DNA of 64,000 nucleotides, from positions 744,001 to 808,000 of the forward strand of contig JARKIF010000001.1 of the NCBI GenBank assembly GCA_029378245.1, read 5' to 3'. Origin of the DNA: Roridomyces roridus (taxonomy: Eukaryota > Basidiomycota > Agaricomycetes > Agaricales > Mycenaceae). The notes beneath the pieces are model-generated. The model was not told the origin of the DNA and did no database searches. It saw only the letters and a list, made by a program, of their open reading frames with translations. Below are positions 55,804 through 64,000 of this stretch, in pieces; within the stretch, counting starts at the first letter, position 1; every line of letters starts with the position of its first letter. The position numbers and the translations under genes are program-made.

Positions 55804-57141
55804 ATGGACCCTACTGCACTGGGTATACCGAACCGAGATGCGTTCCAGTCGACGGACGCCATCCACTATCAAGGATTGGATCAAACGGCACGCGAAGCCC
55901 ACATATTCGATCGCGCGGAAGCGCTGAGCGCCGCAACTCGCGGGCTATTGACGGAAATCTGGGGACCAGACGGGAACCCGGAGGCGGGGTTGCAAGCCGG
56001 AGTCTTGCACCTACAGAACGATCTCCAGGATGCATTCCAACGCATCTCGATGATGGAGGACCATATTGCGAAGACCAACAGCGTCATGTTGGATATACTG
56101 AAGAACCAGTTGGACGCGAAACAGGGGGGTGGCGATAAATCCCGCAGAGCGCGGGTTGCTGCCCCCGCCGACTTTTCCGGGGCTGCCGAGACCGTGGACG
56201 GGTTCTTGGCGGGTTGCTACCTTAACTTCCAGGACAACCCCGTATACGAAAAGGACTCCGCCAAGATCAATTTCACCCTGTCTTACATGAAAGGGGGGTC
56301 TGCGGCGATCTGGGCCGAAAACGTAGTAAAGGCCATGCGCAACGGCAGCGGCACTGGCGCCTATACCACCTACGCGGCGTTCGAGGCCGACATTATCTCC
56401 AGCTTCAAAGGAGGAGCCCAGGTGGAGGAAGCCCAAGCCAAGATGGAACACCTTCGACAGGCGAATGGTACGGCCACGAGCTACTTCACCATTCTCGACT
56501 CGTATAACAGAACGGCGGGATACGACGATACTACGCTTATCCGCCTCCTCAAGACAGGTCTCAGCCAAGAGGTGGTGGAATCGATTTACGAAGGAGTTAA
56601 CGGAGAACTCCCCAAGACCTACGCAGGGTGGAAAGAAGAAGCCATCAAACGTGATGGGCTCAAGAGACAGTTCCGCGTCCTGAAGAATACTCTCCTGACA
56701 GGAGATAAGGCGGGATTCGGGAAAGCGGGGAACCCCAACTCGGGGTCGTACAGAGGCAGGGGACGGAACCCGATGCAGAACCCGAAACGACTTGAAGGGT
56801 TCAATCGTACGGAAGGGTTCAACCGATTCGGCACCCAGCGCACGAACACGAACACGAACGCTTCAGGAAGCAGTACCAGCAACCCCACTATACGTACCAG
56901 CATCGCTACAACCGCGAGCAACGTCCTGGCCCCCATGGACATCGATCGCACGAATACGGGCCGTCGTCAACCTAGCAACGAAGTTCACTGCTATGGCTGC
57001 GGGCTCAAAGGGCACATCCGCCGTAACTGCCCAACCCATGCGCACGTTACCACGCAGTTCCGTGCCATGGTGGAAGAACCCGACACCAAGGAGAACTCGG
57101 ACGAAGAGTCCCCAGAGGATTTTTCCAACGACCGGGATTGA
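55804..57141 (+). CDS. gag: Gag polyprotein of the chromovirus
   Basis: 445 residues from MDPTALGIPNRDAF. The capsid region has FLAGCYLNFQDNP and an AAIWAENVVKAM helix, followed by LRQANGTATSYFTILDSY, typical of Ty3-type Gag. A basic glycine/asparagine-rich linker leads to the zinc knuckle CYGCGLKGHIRRNC at residues about 396-409 and an acidic tail. The frame is intact. The stop overlaps a frame shifted by -1 that encodes the beginning of Pol; a T-rich run (GATTTTTCC) just before it is a possible slip site. Confidence 0.88.
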   Translation: MDPTALGIPNRDAFQSTDAIHYQGLDQTAREAHIFDRAEALSAATRGLLTEIWGPDGNPEAGLQAGVLHLQNDLQDAFQRISMMEDHIAKTNSVMLDILKNQLDAKQGGGDKSRRARVAAPADFSGAAETVDGFLAGCYLNFQDNPVYEKDSAKINFTLSYMKGGSAAIWAENVVKAMRNGSGTGAYTTYAAFEADIISSFKGGAQVEEAQAKMEHLRQANGTATSYFTILDSYNRTAGYDDTTLIRLLKTGLSQEVVESIYEGVNGELPKTYAGWKEEAIKRDGLKRQFRVLKNTLLTGDKAGFGKAGNPNSGSYRGRGRNPMQNPKRLEGFNRTEGFNRFGTQRTNTNTNASGSSTSNPTIRTSIATTASNVLAPMDIDRTNTGRRQPSNEVHCYGCGLKGHIRRNCPTHAHVTTQFRAMVEEPDTKENSDEESPEDFSNDRD

Positions 57142-57557
57142 AAGCCACGTCCTCCCGGTCTCCCTCGATACCCCATGTACACAAGTCGTTCACTAATCAA
57201 TTTCATACTCTATTGAACGATAAAGATTCTCAAATCGTGGCAAACGAACAAGAAAACGACACTCCTGCCCCCGAGTGGAGGAGTAAGAAGCCGATACCCC
57301 GAAAGAAGGTTACCGTCGTACCTCCTACACCAAAGGCGTCGTGGAAGGGGCTACCACCCAACAGTGCCGAGCGACTGCTGGACCGAATGTACGCCCAGCG
57401 CCCGCACGCAGTAGAGATGCTGCAGAATTGGACGTACAAAACCCGACGCATCGAAATTACCGAAGGATACGTGGAGGAGCTACTGGGTCTCTATCGACCC
57501 GACGCTCTTACAGCCATCGAAGAGCTGCAAAATCCGCCTTCCTCACCAGTGGCAGCA
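57138..57557 (+). CDS. N-terminal part of Pol, before the nested insertion
   Basis: Open in the -1 frame relative to gag and without an ATG of its own at the overlap. Contains KKPIPRKKVTVVPPTPKASW, a basic region, and AVEMLQNWTYKTRRIEITEG followed by YVEELLGLYRPDALTAIEEL; no domain was recognised. Coding character ends at about NPPSSPVAA, where the nested insertion with TGCA-centred palindromes begins. The protease continues 770 bases later in another frame. Confidence 0.6.
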
Positions 57558-57679
57558 CCCAGAATGCATTATGGGCGCGTTTGGCTGGGACCCGTATTGC
57601 AATACGGGCGTGCCCCGGCCGGCCGGCCAGGATGTGCCCGTAATGCATTACGGGTCATAGGGTGAAACACAAAAGAACT

Positions 57680-57775
57680 CAAAGGTTAAGAGCAGGAATT
57701 GAACCCAAAACCTCCTGCTGTCAACTGACTAGAGCAGAAGACAGACACCATAACCAACTAGACCATTGTAGAGTG
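57680..57775 (-). repeat. tRNA-derived (SINE-like) sequence
   Basis: On the minus strand an A box TGGTCTAGTTGG (57754-57765) and a B box GGTTCAATTCC (57695-57705) are 60 bases apart start to start, longer than in most tRNAs. The sequence does not fold into an obvious full cloverleaf in its 3' part, so a SINE head is more likely than a working tRNA gene. Confidence 0.5.
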
Positions 57776-57824
57776 ACAGATAGCTGCCAACATCAAGCCA
57801 AACCATGCCCCCAGACAGAGATCC

Positions 57825-58020
57825 CGCCGTGAATTGGCGGTTAGATGACGGTTAGGTTAGGTTAGGTTAGGTTTGGTGTGGCCCAGGACTGTCAACATCC
57901 CCCCCGCGGCCTCGGCTGTGAATATCGCTCACAGAATCCACCGTGAATTGGCGGTTAGGGGCAATATCCACTGTGAATTGGTGGTTAGGGGTGTGAATGC
58001 TGGGTTAGGGTTAGGTTGGG
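57825..58020. repeat. Short repeats with TTAGG/TTAGGG units
   Basis: GGTTA is repeated in tandem near 57849-57870, and GGGTTAGGGTTAGG occurs near 58000-58013. A motif of the form CACYGTGAATTGGYGGTTAG is present three times (near 57825, 57940 and 57967). The TTAGGG units resemble telomere repeats but are too few for a telomere. Confidence 0.5.
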
Positions 58021-58330
58021 TGGCTGGTATTGTATGGGCTGCGAATATTTTAACCAGTATGGTTATTATAGTGTAGTAGTAACAGTTGCCATTCTGATTA
58101 TGTAATGGTGTTCTGGAGGCTGTGGGTTCAATTCAGCCTTCTGCCTGCTGTTTTTGGTTAGGGGCTGTGCTGCTGTCAACACACTGTTCAGAGGCTGTGT
58201 ACCCAGAATGCATTATGGGCACATGCTGGCCGGCCGGCCAAGGTGTGCCCGTAATGCAATACGGGCTCTGGCCAAATGAGCCCGCATTGCATCAAGGGTA
58301 CAACCACACCTCCCTTCCTTCATTCGCGCT

Positions 58331-61300
58331 ATGGGTGGGGTGTCAGTGATGGTCCCTATGGTGGTGCAGGATTTGGCTAGCCTCCGTGGGTATACGGTGG
58401 TGGGGCTTTTGGACACTGGGGCTACCGCGGAAGGATTCATGAACCAGTCGTTCGCCGAGAGGCATGGGCTCGACGTGGAGGATCTTCCGATGCCGGTACC
58501 TGTCTACAACGCGGATAACACCCCCAACGCGGGGGGCAAGATTCGACAAGTGGTCAGAATGCGCACTACGGTGGAGGATCATGAGGAAGTAATGACCTTT
58601 GCCCTGACCAATACCGGGAAGACGGATGTCATTCTGGGGTACAAGTGGTTGAAACGACACAATCCCGAGATTGACTGGAGTAACGGAAAGTTGTCTTTTA
58701 CTCGCTGCCCGCCTGCGTGCCGCACCGAACGCCTCTGGAAGCAATGGGAGGCCGAAGACGAAGATGGGTTGGAACCCGACGATCGGGTATTTGTCACCCG
58801 AATTTACGAGGAAGAGGACGCCCAACACGCGGAGCATATCCGAGCTATGGGTTCGGTTGCGACAAAACTAGCAGCGGCAGCCCATAACGCGAAGGGCGAC
58901 CAGGCAATGGAGGATATTGTCCCGGCCCATTACCTCGATGAGTTTCGCAGTGTCTTCGACAAAAAGGATTTCGACAAACTACCGGAACGGAAGCGTTGGG
59001 ACCACGCTATCGAACTGAAGGACGGGGCGGAACCCGCCCGGGGTCGGGTTATTCCCCTGTCAATCCCAGAACAGAAGGAGTTGGACGAGTTCATTGCGGA
59101 ACACTTGAAGACTGGGTGGATACGCCCCTCGAAGTCTCTGTTTGCGTCTCCTTTCTTTTTCGTGAAGAAGAAAGACGGGAAACTTCGACCAGTACAAGAT
59201 TACCGAAGGTTGAACGCGATTACGATCAAGAACCGGTACCCGATTCCCCTGATCTCCGAAATAATGCACAACCTCCGGAACGCGACGTGGTTCACCAAGT
59301 TGGACGTACGATGGGGTTATAACAACATTCGGATAAAGGAAGGAGACGAGGAGAAGGCGGCATTCATCACCAATCGAGGGCTGTTTGAACCCTTGGTGAT
59401 GTTCTTCGGGTTGACAAACTCGCCGGCGACCTTCCAGTGCATGATGAACGACATCTTTGCCCGACAGATCGCCGAGGGTCGGGTTATTGTCTACTTGGAC
59501 GACATTTTGATTTATTCCTCCAACAAGGAGGAGCACCAGAGGACAGTGCGCGAGGTGCTGCAGATCCTACAGGAGAATGACTTGTACTTGAAACCCGAAA
59601 AGTGCGAGTTTGAGAAGCGGGAGGTCGAATACCTTGGGGTGATTATCGGGGATGGAAAGATTCGGATGGATCCCGTGAAAGTTGCGGGAGTACGCGAGTG
59701 GGCAGAACCCAAAACGGTCAAAGAGGTTCAGAGCTTCCTTGGGTTCCTCAACTTCTACCGTCGGTTTATTGCCGGGTTCGGGATCCACTCCAAACCCCTA
59801 ACACGGCTGACGAGGAAAGATTACCGGTGGCGATGGGGAGGTGAAGAAAGGAGAGCGTTTGAAACGCTGAAGGACTTGGTCACCGCCGAACCGGTGCTGC
59901 ATTTTCCGACTGACCATGGCGAATGGCGGATGGAAGCCGACTCTTCGGATTTCGCGACCGGGGCGGTGCTTTCTCAACTCCAGAACGGAGTCTGGGTTCC
60001 GATCGGGTTCTTGTCCAAATCTCTTAACGACACGGAGCGAAATTACGACATTCACGACAAGGAGATGCTGGCGATTATGCGCGGTTTGTACGAATGGAGG
60101 CATTTCCTTCAAGGCAGCAACAAAACCTTCGAGATTTGGACGGACCACAAGAATTTGGCTTACTTTATGACGACAAAGAAGCTGAACCGGAGGCAGGCAC
60201 GCTGGTCGCTGGAGTTGAGTGAATACGACTTTTTGCTGATCCACAAGCCCGGTAAAACACATAACAAAACGGATGCCCTTTTGAGGCGAAATGGCCATGA
60301 AAAGGGGGCAAAGGATAACAGCGATATCACGTTGCTACCAGCGGACAAATTTCAACAGACACCGAAGGAGGAATTTCTGCGAGCAATCCCAGACCAGGAG
60401 GGAGGGGACCAATTTTTGCAACGCATCAAGGACGCCCACGACAAGTGGGAGGATGCGGCCAAAGAGGGTTTGGCCAAGAGCAAGGATGAAGAAGCCGAGG
60501 AGGAGAACCCGACCTGGCAGGAACACGACGGGTTCTTGACTAGGCATGGATCGGTATACGTCCCTTCCGACAAGGAGCTACGCCATCACATAACCCGAGC
60601 TCACCATGATACGTATATGGCCGGTCATCCTGGACAGTATCGAACGGCGGAATTAGTAGCGCGAAACTACTACTGGCCGTCCATGACCCGGGACATCAAG
60701 CGGTACGTAGCCGCTTGTTCGACGTGCCAGAAGACGAAGACGTTTCCATCCAAACCCCGCGGACCCTTATCACCGAACGCAGTGCCCGAACGAGTGTGGC
60801 AGAACGTCTCGATCGACCTAATCACGAAGTTACCTGAGTCCAAGGGGTACGACAGTATCGTGGTGATTGTGGATAGACTGGGTAAGGGAATTCGGGTTGT
60901 GCCCTGTCGGGAACAGATTACCGGTGAAGGGATTGCCCGGGTTTATCGGGACAATGTGTGGAAGGATTACGGGTTACCGGAGGTGGTAATCAGCGACCGT
61001 GGAACACAATTCGTGGGCCACTTTATGCGCGACTTGATGAAACTTCTGGGAATGAAGTCGAATGTGTCGACAGCATATCATCCGCAAACCGACGGTCAAA
61101 CGGAACGGGTCAACCAAGAAGTGGAGCAGTATCTCCGGATCTTTACGAACTTCATGCAAGACGACTGGGCAGAATGGTTTACCTTGGCCGAATTCTCCTA
61201 CAACGACAAGGTCCACGCAACGACGGGATTCAGCCCCTTCTTTATGACTCTCGGGTTCCACCCGCGCAAAGGGATTGAACCACTACGAGAGGTTCCGACG

Positions 61301-61909
61301 GAGAAGGCGATGGAATTTGCGCAGAGAATGGAGAAGGTACGGGCAGAAGCCGCAGCGGCAATGCGCCACGCACAAGAAGTTATGAAGAAATACTACGATC
61401 GCAGTCGACAACCCGACCCGGGGTACAAAGTAGGCGACAAGGTGTGGCTAGAAGGGAAGAATCTGCAGACGCACCGACCCACCAAGAAATTCGAGGACCG
61501 ACGGTATGGTCCTTTCCCGGTGGTGGGCAAGGTTGGATCCCTCTCGTACGAAATCAAGACGCCTGCATCTTGGAAAGTTCACCCGGTTTTCAATACGGTC
61601 TACCTTCGACCTTGGGTACCACCAGTGGCCGAGCATCAGAAAGCGGTGGATCCGCCACCCCCGGACGTGGTTGACGGTCATTATGAGTATGAGGTGGAGG
61701 AGATCCTGAAAGTCAAGAGAGGCAGCGGGAATCAGCGCAACACGTTGCGCTACTTCGTCAAATGGAAGGACTATCCCCCGGCTGAATGGACTTGGGAAAA
61801 GCGCGCTTTGTTGGATGGAGCAGAGGAATGCATAGAGGAGTTCTATGAGAAGAACCCGACTGCACTCCGTGAAGAACGGGTTAACGGCCGATGGAAGATC
61901 GTGTCCTGA
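58331..61909 (+). CDS. pol: Pol polyprotein: PR-RT-RNaseH-IN-chromodomain
   Basis: 1192 residues without a stop. Aspartic protease DTGA at about 28-31; reverse transcriptase with LDVRWGYNNIRI and the YLDDILIYS box near 387; RNase H region (LEADSSDFATGAVLSQ-like, EMLAIMRGLYEWRHFL, WTDHKNLAYF). Integrase zinc finger HH...CC from about 751; integrase core with aspartates in SIDLITKL (about 829) and VISDRGTQF (about 886) and glutamate in DGQTERVNQE (about 923); chromodomain YEYEVEEILKVKRG to EFYEKNP (about 1118-1172). Chromodomain integrases bind modified histones and bias insertion. The ATG at the start directly follows the nested insertion, so this may be only part of the original Pol frame. 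Confidence 0.93.
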   Translation: MGGVSVMVPMVVQDLASLRGYTVVGLLDTGATAEGFMNQSFAERHGLDVEDLPMPVPVYNADNTPNAGGKIRQVVRMRTTVEDHEEVMTFALTNTGKTDVILGYKWLKRHNPEIDWSNGKLSFTRCPPACRTERLWKQWEAEDEDGLEPDDRVFVTRIYEEEDAQHAEHIRAMGSVATKLAAAAHNAKGDQAMEDIVPAHYLDEFRSVFDKKDFDKLPERKRWDHAIELKDGAEPARGRVIPLSIPEQKELDEFIAEHLKTGWIRPSKSLFASPFFFVKKKDGKLRPVQDYRRLNAITIKNRYPIPLISEIMHNLRNATWFTKLDVRWGYNNIRIKEGDEEKAAFITNRGLFEPLVMFFGLTNSPATFQCMMNDIFARQIAEGRVIVYLDDILIYSSNKEEHQRTVREVLQILQENDLYLKPEKCEFEKREVEYLGVIIGDGKIRMDPVKVAGVREWAEPKTVKEVQSFLGFLNFYRRFIAGFGIHSKPLTRLTRKDYRWRWGGEERRAFETLKDLVTAEPVLHFPTDHGEWRMEADSSDFATGAVLSQLQNGVWVPIGFLSKSLNDTERNYDIHDKEMLAIMRGLYEWRHFLQGSNKTFEIWTDHKNLAYFMTTKKLNRRQARWSLELSEYDFLLIHKPGKTHNKTDALLRRNGHEKGAKDNSDITLLPADKFQQTPKEEFLRAIPDQEGGDQFLQRIKDAHDKWEDAAKEGLAKSKDEEAEEENPTWQEHDGFLTRHGSVYVPSDKELRHHITRAHHDTYMAGHPGQYRTAELVARNYYWPSMTRDIKRYVAACSTCQKTKTFPSKPRGPLSPNAVPERVWQNVSIDLITKLPESKGYDSIVVIVDRLGKGIRVVPCREQITGEGIARVYRDNVWKDYGLPEVVISDRGTQFVGHFMRDLMKLLGMKSNVSTAYHPQTDGQTERVNQEVEQYLRIFTNFMQDDWAEWFTLAEFSYNDKVHATTGFSPFFMTLGFHPRKGIEPLREVPTEKAMEFAQRMEKVRAEAAAAMRHAQEVMKKYYDRSRQPDPGYKVGDKVWLEGKNLQTHRPTKKFEDRRYGPFPVVGKVGSLSYEIKTPASWKVHPVFNTVYLRPWVPPVAEHQKAVDPPPPDVVDGHYEYEVEEILKVKRGSGNQRNTLRYFVKWKDYPPAEWTWEKRALLDGAEECIEEFYEKNPTALREERVNGRWKIVS

Positions 61910-61934
61910 GCGCTTCGGGACGCAGCGCTTGAAC

Positions 61935-61945
61935 GGAGGGGATAA
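61935..61945 (+). other. Polypurine tract
   Basis: GGAGGGGATAA directly before the right LTR; it would prime plus-strand DNA synthesis. One T interrupts the purines. Confidence 0.6.
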
Positions 61946-62308
61946 TGTCATGAAATGACCCCAGGCAACAACCCGACGGGTTGTAACCCGATCAACCATC
62001 AAACCATCAATACCCTAATCAGTGATCATCATTGATCGGGCGGGTCTTGTCTCAACCCCTGCTTGGTACTCCACTCTCCCCTGCATTTAAACCCCTACCG
62101 GTCTCGATCGCCCCTGCTCCTACCCCCTACCTCCTCGTACCTAATTCGATCATGTAGTATATATACCCGTCTACAGTCTCAGTACTGTAGACGAATCTAG
62201 TCTATTCTCCCTACGGCTTGCTCTACCTCTTGAGTCTCGTCTGCTGCTCTTCGCTCGGTCGCCTCGTTCGTTGCCGACTAGAACCCGACTTAGCCCTAGG
62301 TGCTGACA
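61946..62308 (+). repeat. Right LTR, 363 bp
   Basis: Same as the left LTR over its whole length as far as can be read. Confidence 0.93.
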
Positions 62309-62313
62309 AGTAT
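62309..62313. repeat. Target-site duplication AGTAT, right
   Basis: Second copy of the 5-base target duplication. Confidence 0.9.
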
Positions 62314-62679
62314 GATGAACTGAGCATTTGAACTCAGGAGATATACAGTCACGAGGGCGATGAGGGCGGAGGAGTAAGTTGCCGCGGACTCGAGGAATAT
62401 TATCTGTCCACCAGATCAGTTCGAATTCTAGACGGACGTGGTTCGAAATTCGTGCGGACCAAAGCTGAATACACCAAACTGTTTCCAGAGCTGGATTTGT
62501 GAATTGCCATACGGGTTCTCAGGATACGGTATGCAATCAAGACTAGATAAGGATGAGCTATTGAGGCGTGGGCTTGGAAGAAATGGAAAAGCGTACTGGT
62601 GCAGACAACATTTGTACTGAGAGTCATGCAGATAAAACTTGTGACCCATGGAACGAGTGCCACCAGAAAAATTCCTCCT

Positions 62680-63075
62680 TCCCGAGTCCGGAGAAACGCG
62701 TGAGTTGTGGCGTATCCCACCACTGCATCAATGAGAAATCTGTGACGGAGAGCTAGCGGCAATCGGCGGCTAGCTAGTTCCGGCACAGAGAGGGATTGTT
62801 CGGACAAGGTGAGTGTCGTAGGGTTTCTGGTATTCGAATCTCTACCTAGCTAACTACGGACTACAGCTTTATATACTACGGGTGCGATCGGAAACAAGGA
62901 GGTAAATTACGTGCCAAGGAATGTGGTGCGACGGCTCCGCCGTCGCGTCGAGTCGATAACGATAGTCGGGGAGCTAAAATAATCAGTAGATAATCAAGAG
63001 GAAAAATATCCGTTACAAAATCAGACTGGTATTTTTGAACGTTTAAGCCAGACGCACCTCCGGTGGCAAGCCATA
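62680..63075. other. Anomalously long gap between exons
   Basis: Other introns of this gene are about 40-60 bases; this one is close to 400. It contains a perfect hairpin (stem GCGACGGC, three-base loop, 62928-62946) and CTAGCTAG-like repeats. It may be an intron enlarged by a small insertion. Confidence 0.4.
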
Positions 63076-63483
63076 ACAGGCAGGGCAGTACGACGATAAA
63101 CCATTTCCGATTCCATACAATGTAGCACCGATAAATCTGCGCATTTTGGTGAGCAGGGATGACGCCGAGGCCACAGCGACTTACAACAAAAAAGTCTCCG
63201 GTCAGAGTCAAAGTGACATAGACGGCTGTTTTGGCTGCTTGTAGAGGATTCGACACGTCGGCATAATATAGAAGAGCTCCATCCGGGGAGTCAAGGAATG
63301 CGTCCATCGCACGAACAATATCAATTATCCAATGCTGTAGCTCACTCAGGACAGCAGAATACAGCGGAAAGATGACTTACATACCACCAACGACAAGAGC
63401 CACAAAAGGCATAACGTGGGGAGCAGCAGAGGGTTTCGACCGATTCGTTTCGTGTAAATGATTCTGAGCGTCACGCCAAACAT

Positions 63484-63707
63484 GACAGTGAATATGCCTG
63501 TGAGGCGTTATGTCATGAAACCAGCGCTTGCCGACTGATCCGGTGATGCCATCACCGCCATCAGTTACGGATCACGAGATTCATTATCATCAACAAACGT
63601 ACGTTCGGTCCACGCACGACAAGTCCTTCCTTGAGAGATGGATGTCACCCGCCTGAACAAGGAGTGGGTAGTCCCAGAGGAACTACCACTCGGATACGAG
63701 GGCAGCA
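63484..63707. other. Upstream region of the split membrane-protein gene
   Basis: No gene seen. Contains a short inverted repeat near 63543-63555 (GGTGATGCCATCACC). Confidence 0.4.
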
Positions 63708-63900
63708 GTACATGCCCGGCGCGGGAAGGGTTGCTAGGACAGAACCCGACGCGCAGTGTCGGAACCCGACGAGGGGTTCCAAACACATGTCACCCAGTGA
63801 AGGTACAGAAGTACATGCCCGGCGTAACATGGGTTCTTGGTATAGAACCCATCGCGCAGTGTTAGAACCCGACGAGGGGGGAAACACATGTCAACCAGTG
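63708..63900. repeat. Tandem repeat, two units of about 103 bp
   Basis: Unit 1 at 63708-63810 and unit 2 from 63811. Both begin GTACATGCCCGGCG and share AGAACCC, GCGCAGTGT, AACCCGACGAGGGG and AACACATGTCA blocks. Unit 2 is slightly shorter and has diverged in between. The rest of the window to 64000 shows no gene. Confidence 0.7.
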
Positions 63901-64000
63901 ATCCCTCGGCAAGGGATCATGATGCATATTAGGGGAGGACGATCGTGGTTACACACAGGGCCACAGGGGTGGCTCCACCAGGACTCTATTGAGTCAGGAG

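Larger units (their letters stand above)
57558..58298. mobile_element. Nested insertion with palindrome modules and tRNA-like core
   Basis: Two modules of about 97 bases (57558-57654 and 58202-58298), in direct orientation, bound a 547-base core. Each has GGCCGGCC runs and three 18-base near-palindromes centred on TGCA, among them CCCAGAATGCATTATGGG (twice), CCCGTATTGCAATACGGG and CCCGTAATGCATTACGGG. The core has RNA polymerase III-type boxes on both strands and TTAGG-like repeats. It has no coding capacity. It sits between the basic region of Pol and the protease. Target duplication not found. Confidence 0.6.
55396..62308 (+). mobile_element. Ty3-type chromovirus, 6.9 kb, recently inserted
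   Basis: Two 363-base LTRs that appear identical when read side by side, TG...CA ends and a 5-base target duplication AGTAT. Internal order: self-complementary primer site, gag, protease, reverse transcriptase, RNase H, integrase and chromodomain, polypurine tract. The order PR-RT-RH-IN with a C-terminal chromodomain places it in the chromoviruses of the Metaviridae. It is split between gag and protease by a nested insertion. It lies antisense inside a coding exon of a membrane-protein gene. Confidence 0.93.
62309..63483 (-). pseudogene. Multi-span membrane protein, 5' and middle exons (split gene)
   Basis: Reads MFGVTLRIIYTKRIGRNPLL, HWIIDIVRAMDAFL, TAVYVTLTLTGDFF, IYRCYIVWNRKWFIVVLPCL, then VPWVTSFICMTLSTNVVCT, LIAYRILRTRMAI and FLESAATYSSALIALVTVYL. 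The last exon ends in SSNAQFII, cut in the following codons by the chromovirus; the remainder is at 55027-55395. Hydrophobic segments alternate as in the seven-span proteins common in mushroom genomes, whose role is unknown. Introns are short GT-AG ones except for about 400 bases between LPCLLWLATG and the next helix. The first exon, expected to encode a helix before GIFTVMFGV, was not found, so the true start is uncertain. Confidence 0.68.

Noticed and set aside
57680..57775. A functional tRNA gene
   Set aside because: A and B boxes are present, but their spacing is too long and the 3' half gives no convincing acceptor or T stems. It also lies inside a repetitive nested insertion.
57825..58020. 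An internal telomere or chromosome end
   Set aside because: Only a few TTAGG(G) units, with ordinary sequence on both sides.
1..64000. CRISPR arrays, operons with ribosome-binding sites, bacterial insertion sequences
   Set aside because: The sequence is eukaryotic. No regular direct-repeat/spacer array or bacterial gene was seen.

Overview
The window is nuclear DNA of a basidiomycete fungus, most likely a mushroom-forming agaricomycete (Mycena-like expansion of F-box genes). Signs of this are dense genes on both strands, many introns of about 50 bases with GT-AG borders, neutral trehalase, vacuolar lipase ATG15, GH79 glucuronidases, a fungal hybrid histidine kinase, lineage-restricted protein families and a chromodomain Ty3 element. 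No bacterial or organellar features were seen.

Layout. 1-9.8 kb: the 5' part of an uncharacterised agaric gene (it runs off the left edge), a relict copy of its first exon, then six minus-strand F-box/LRR-like loci of which one is intact. 10.2-29.4 kb: an ordered island of conserved genes: ATG15, NTH1-type trehalase, hybrid histidine kinase, two tandem GH79 enzymes and ATG22 (all minus), then MIC60 (plus). 29.7-36 kb: a second F-box cluster on the plus strand whose members pair with those on the left, one of them split by a 1.6-kb DNA element. 36-40 kb: a TPR protein and a divergent F-box gene. 40-50 kb: two divergently transcribed paralogs of the family at the left edge, each running into a different C-terminal region; the minus-strand copy is interrupted by a solo LTR. 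50-54.5 kb: three more F-box loci. 55-63.5 kb: a membrane-protein gene split by a 6.9-kb chromovirus with LTRs that look identical; the chromovirus itself carries a nested insertion. The right edge holds a two-unit tandem repeat.

How it works together. The central island serves stress, starvation and carbon recycling: trehalose breakdown, osmotic or stress sensing, autophagic membrane lysis (ATG15), vacuolar amino-acid export (ATG22), cell-wall or host glycan attack (GH79) and crista shape (MIC60). Three perfect CRE palindromes sit upstream of the histidine kinase. Around this island the genome turns over quickly: F-box genes duplicate and decay, pseudogenes share the same disabling deletions, and transposons have landed in at least three coding exons. 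The clearest finds are two insertions that can be read to the base (solo LTR with target duplication AAAAG and an empty-site paralog in the same window; chromovirus with target duplication AGTAT) and a likely self-primed mechanism for the chromovirus. Exon structures were read by eye and have not been confirmed by transcripts.
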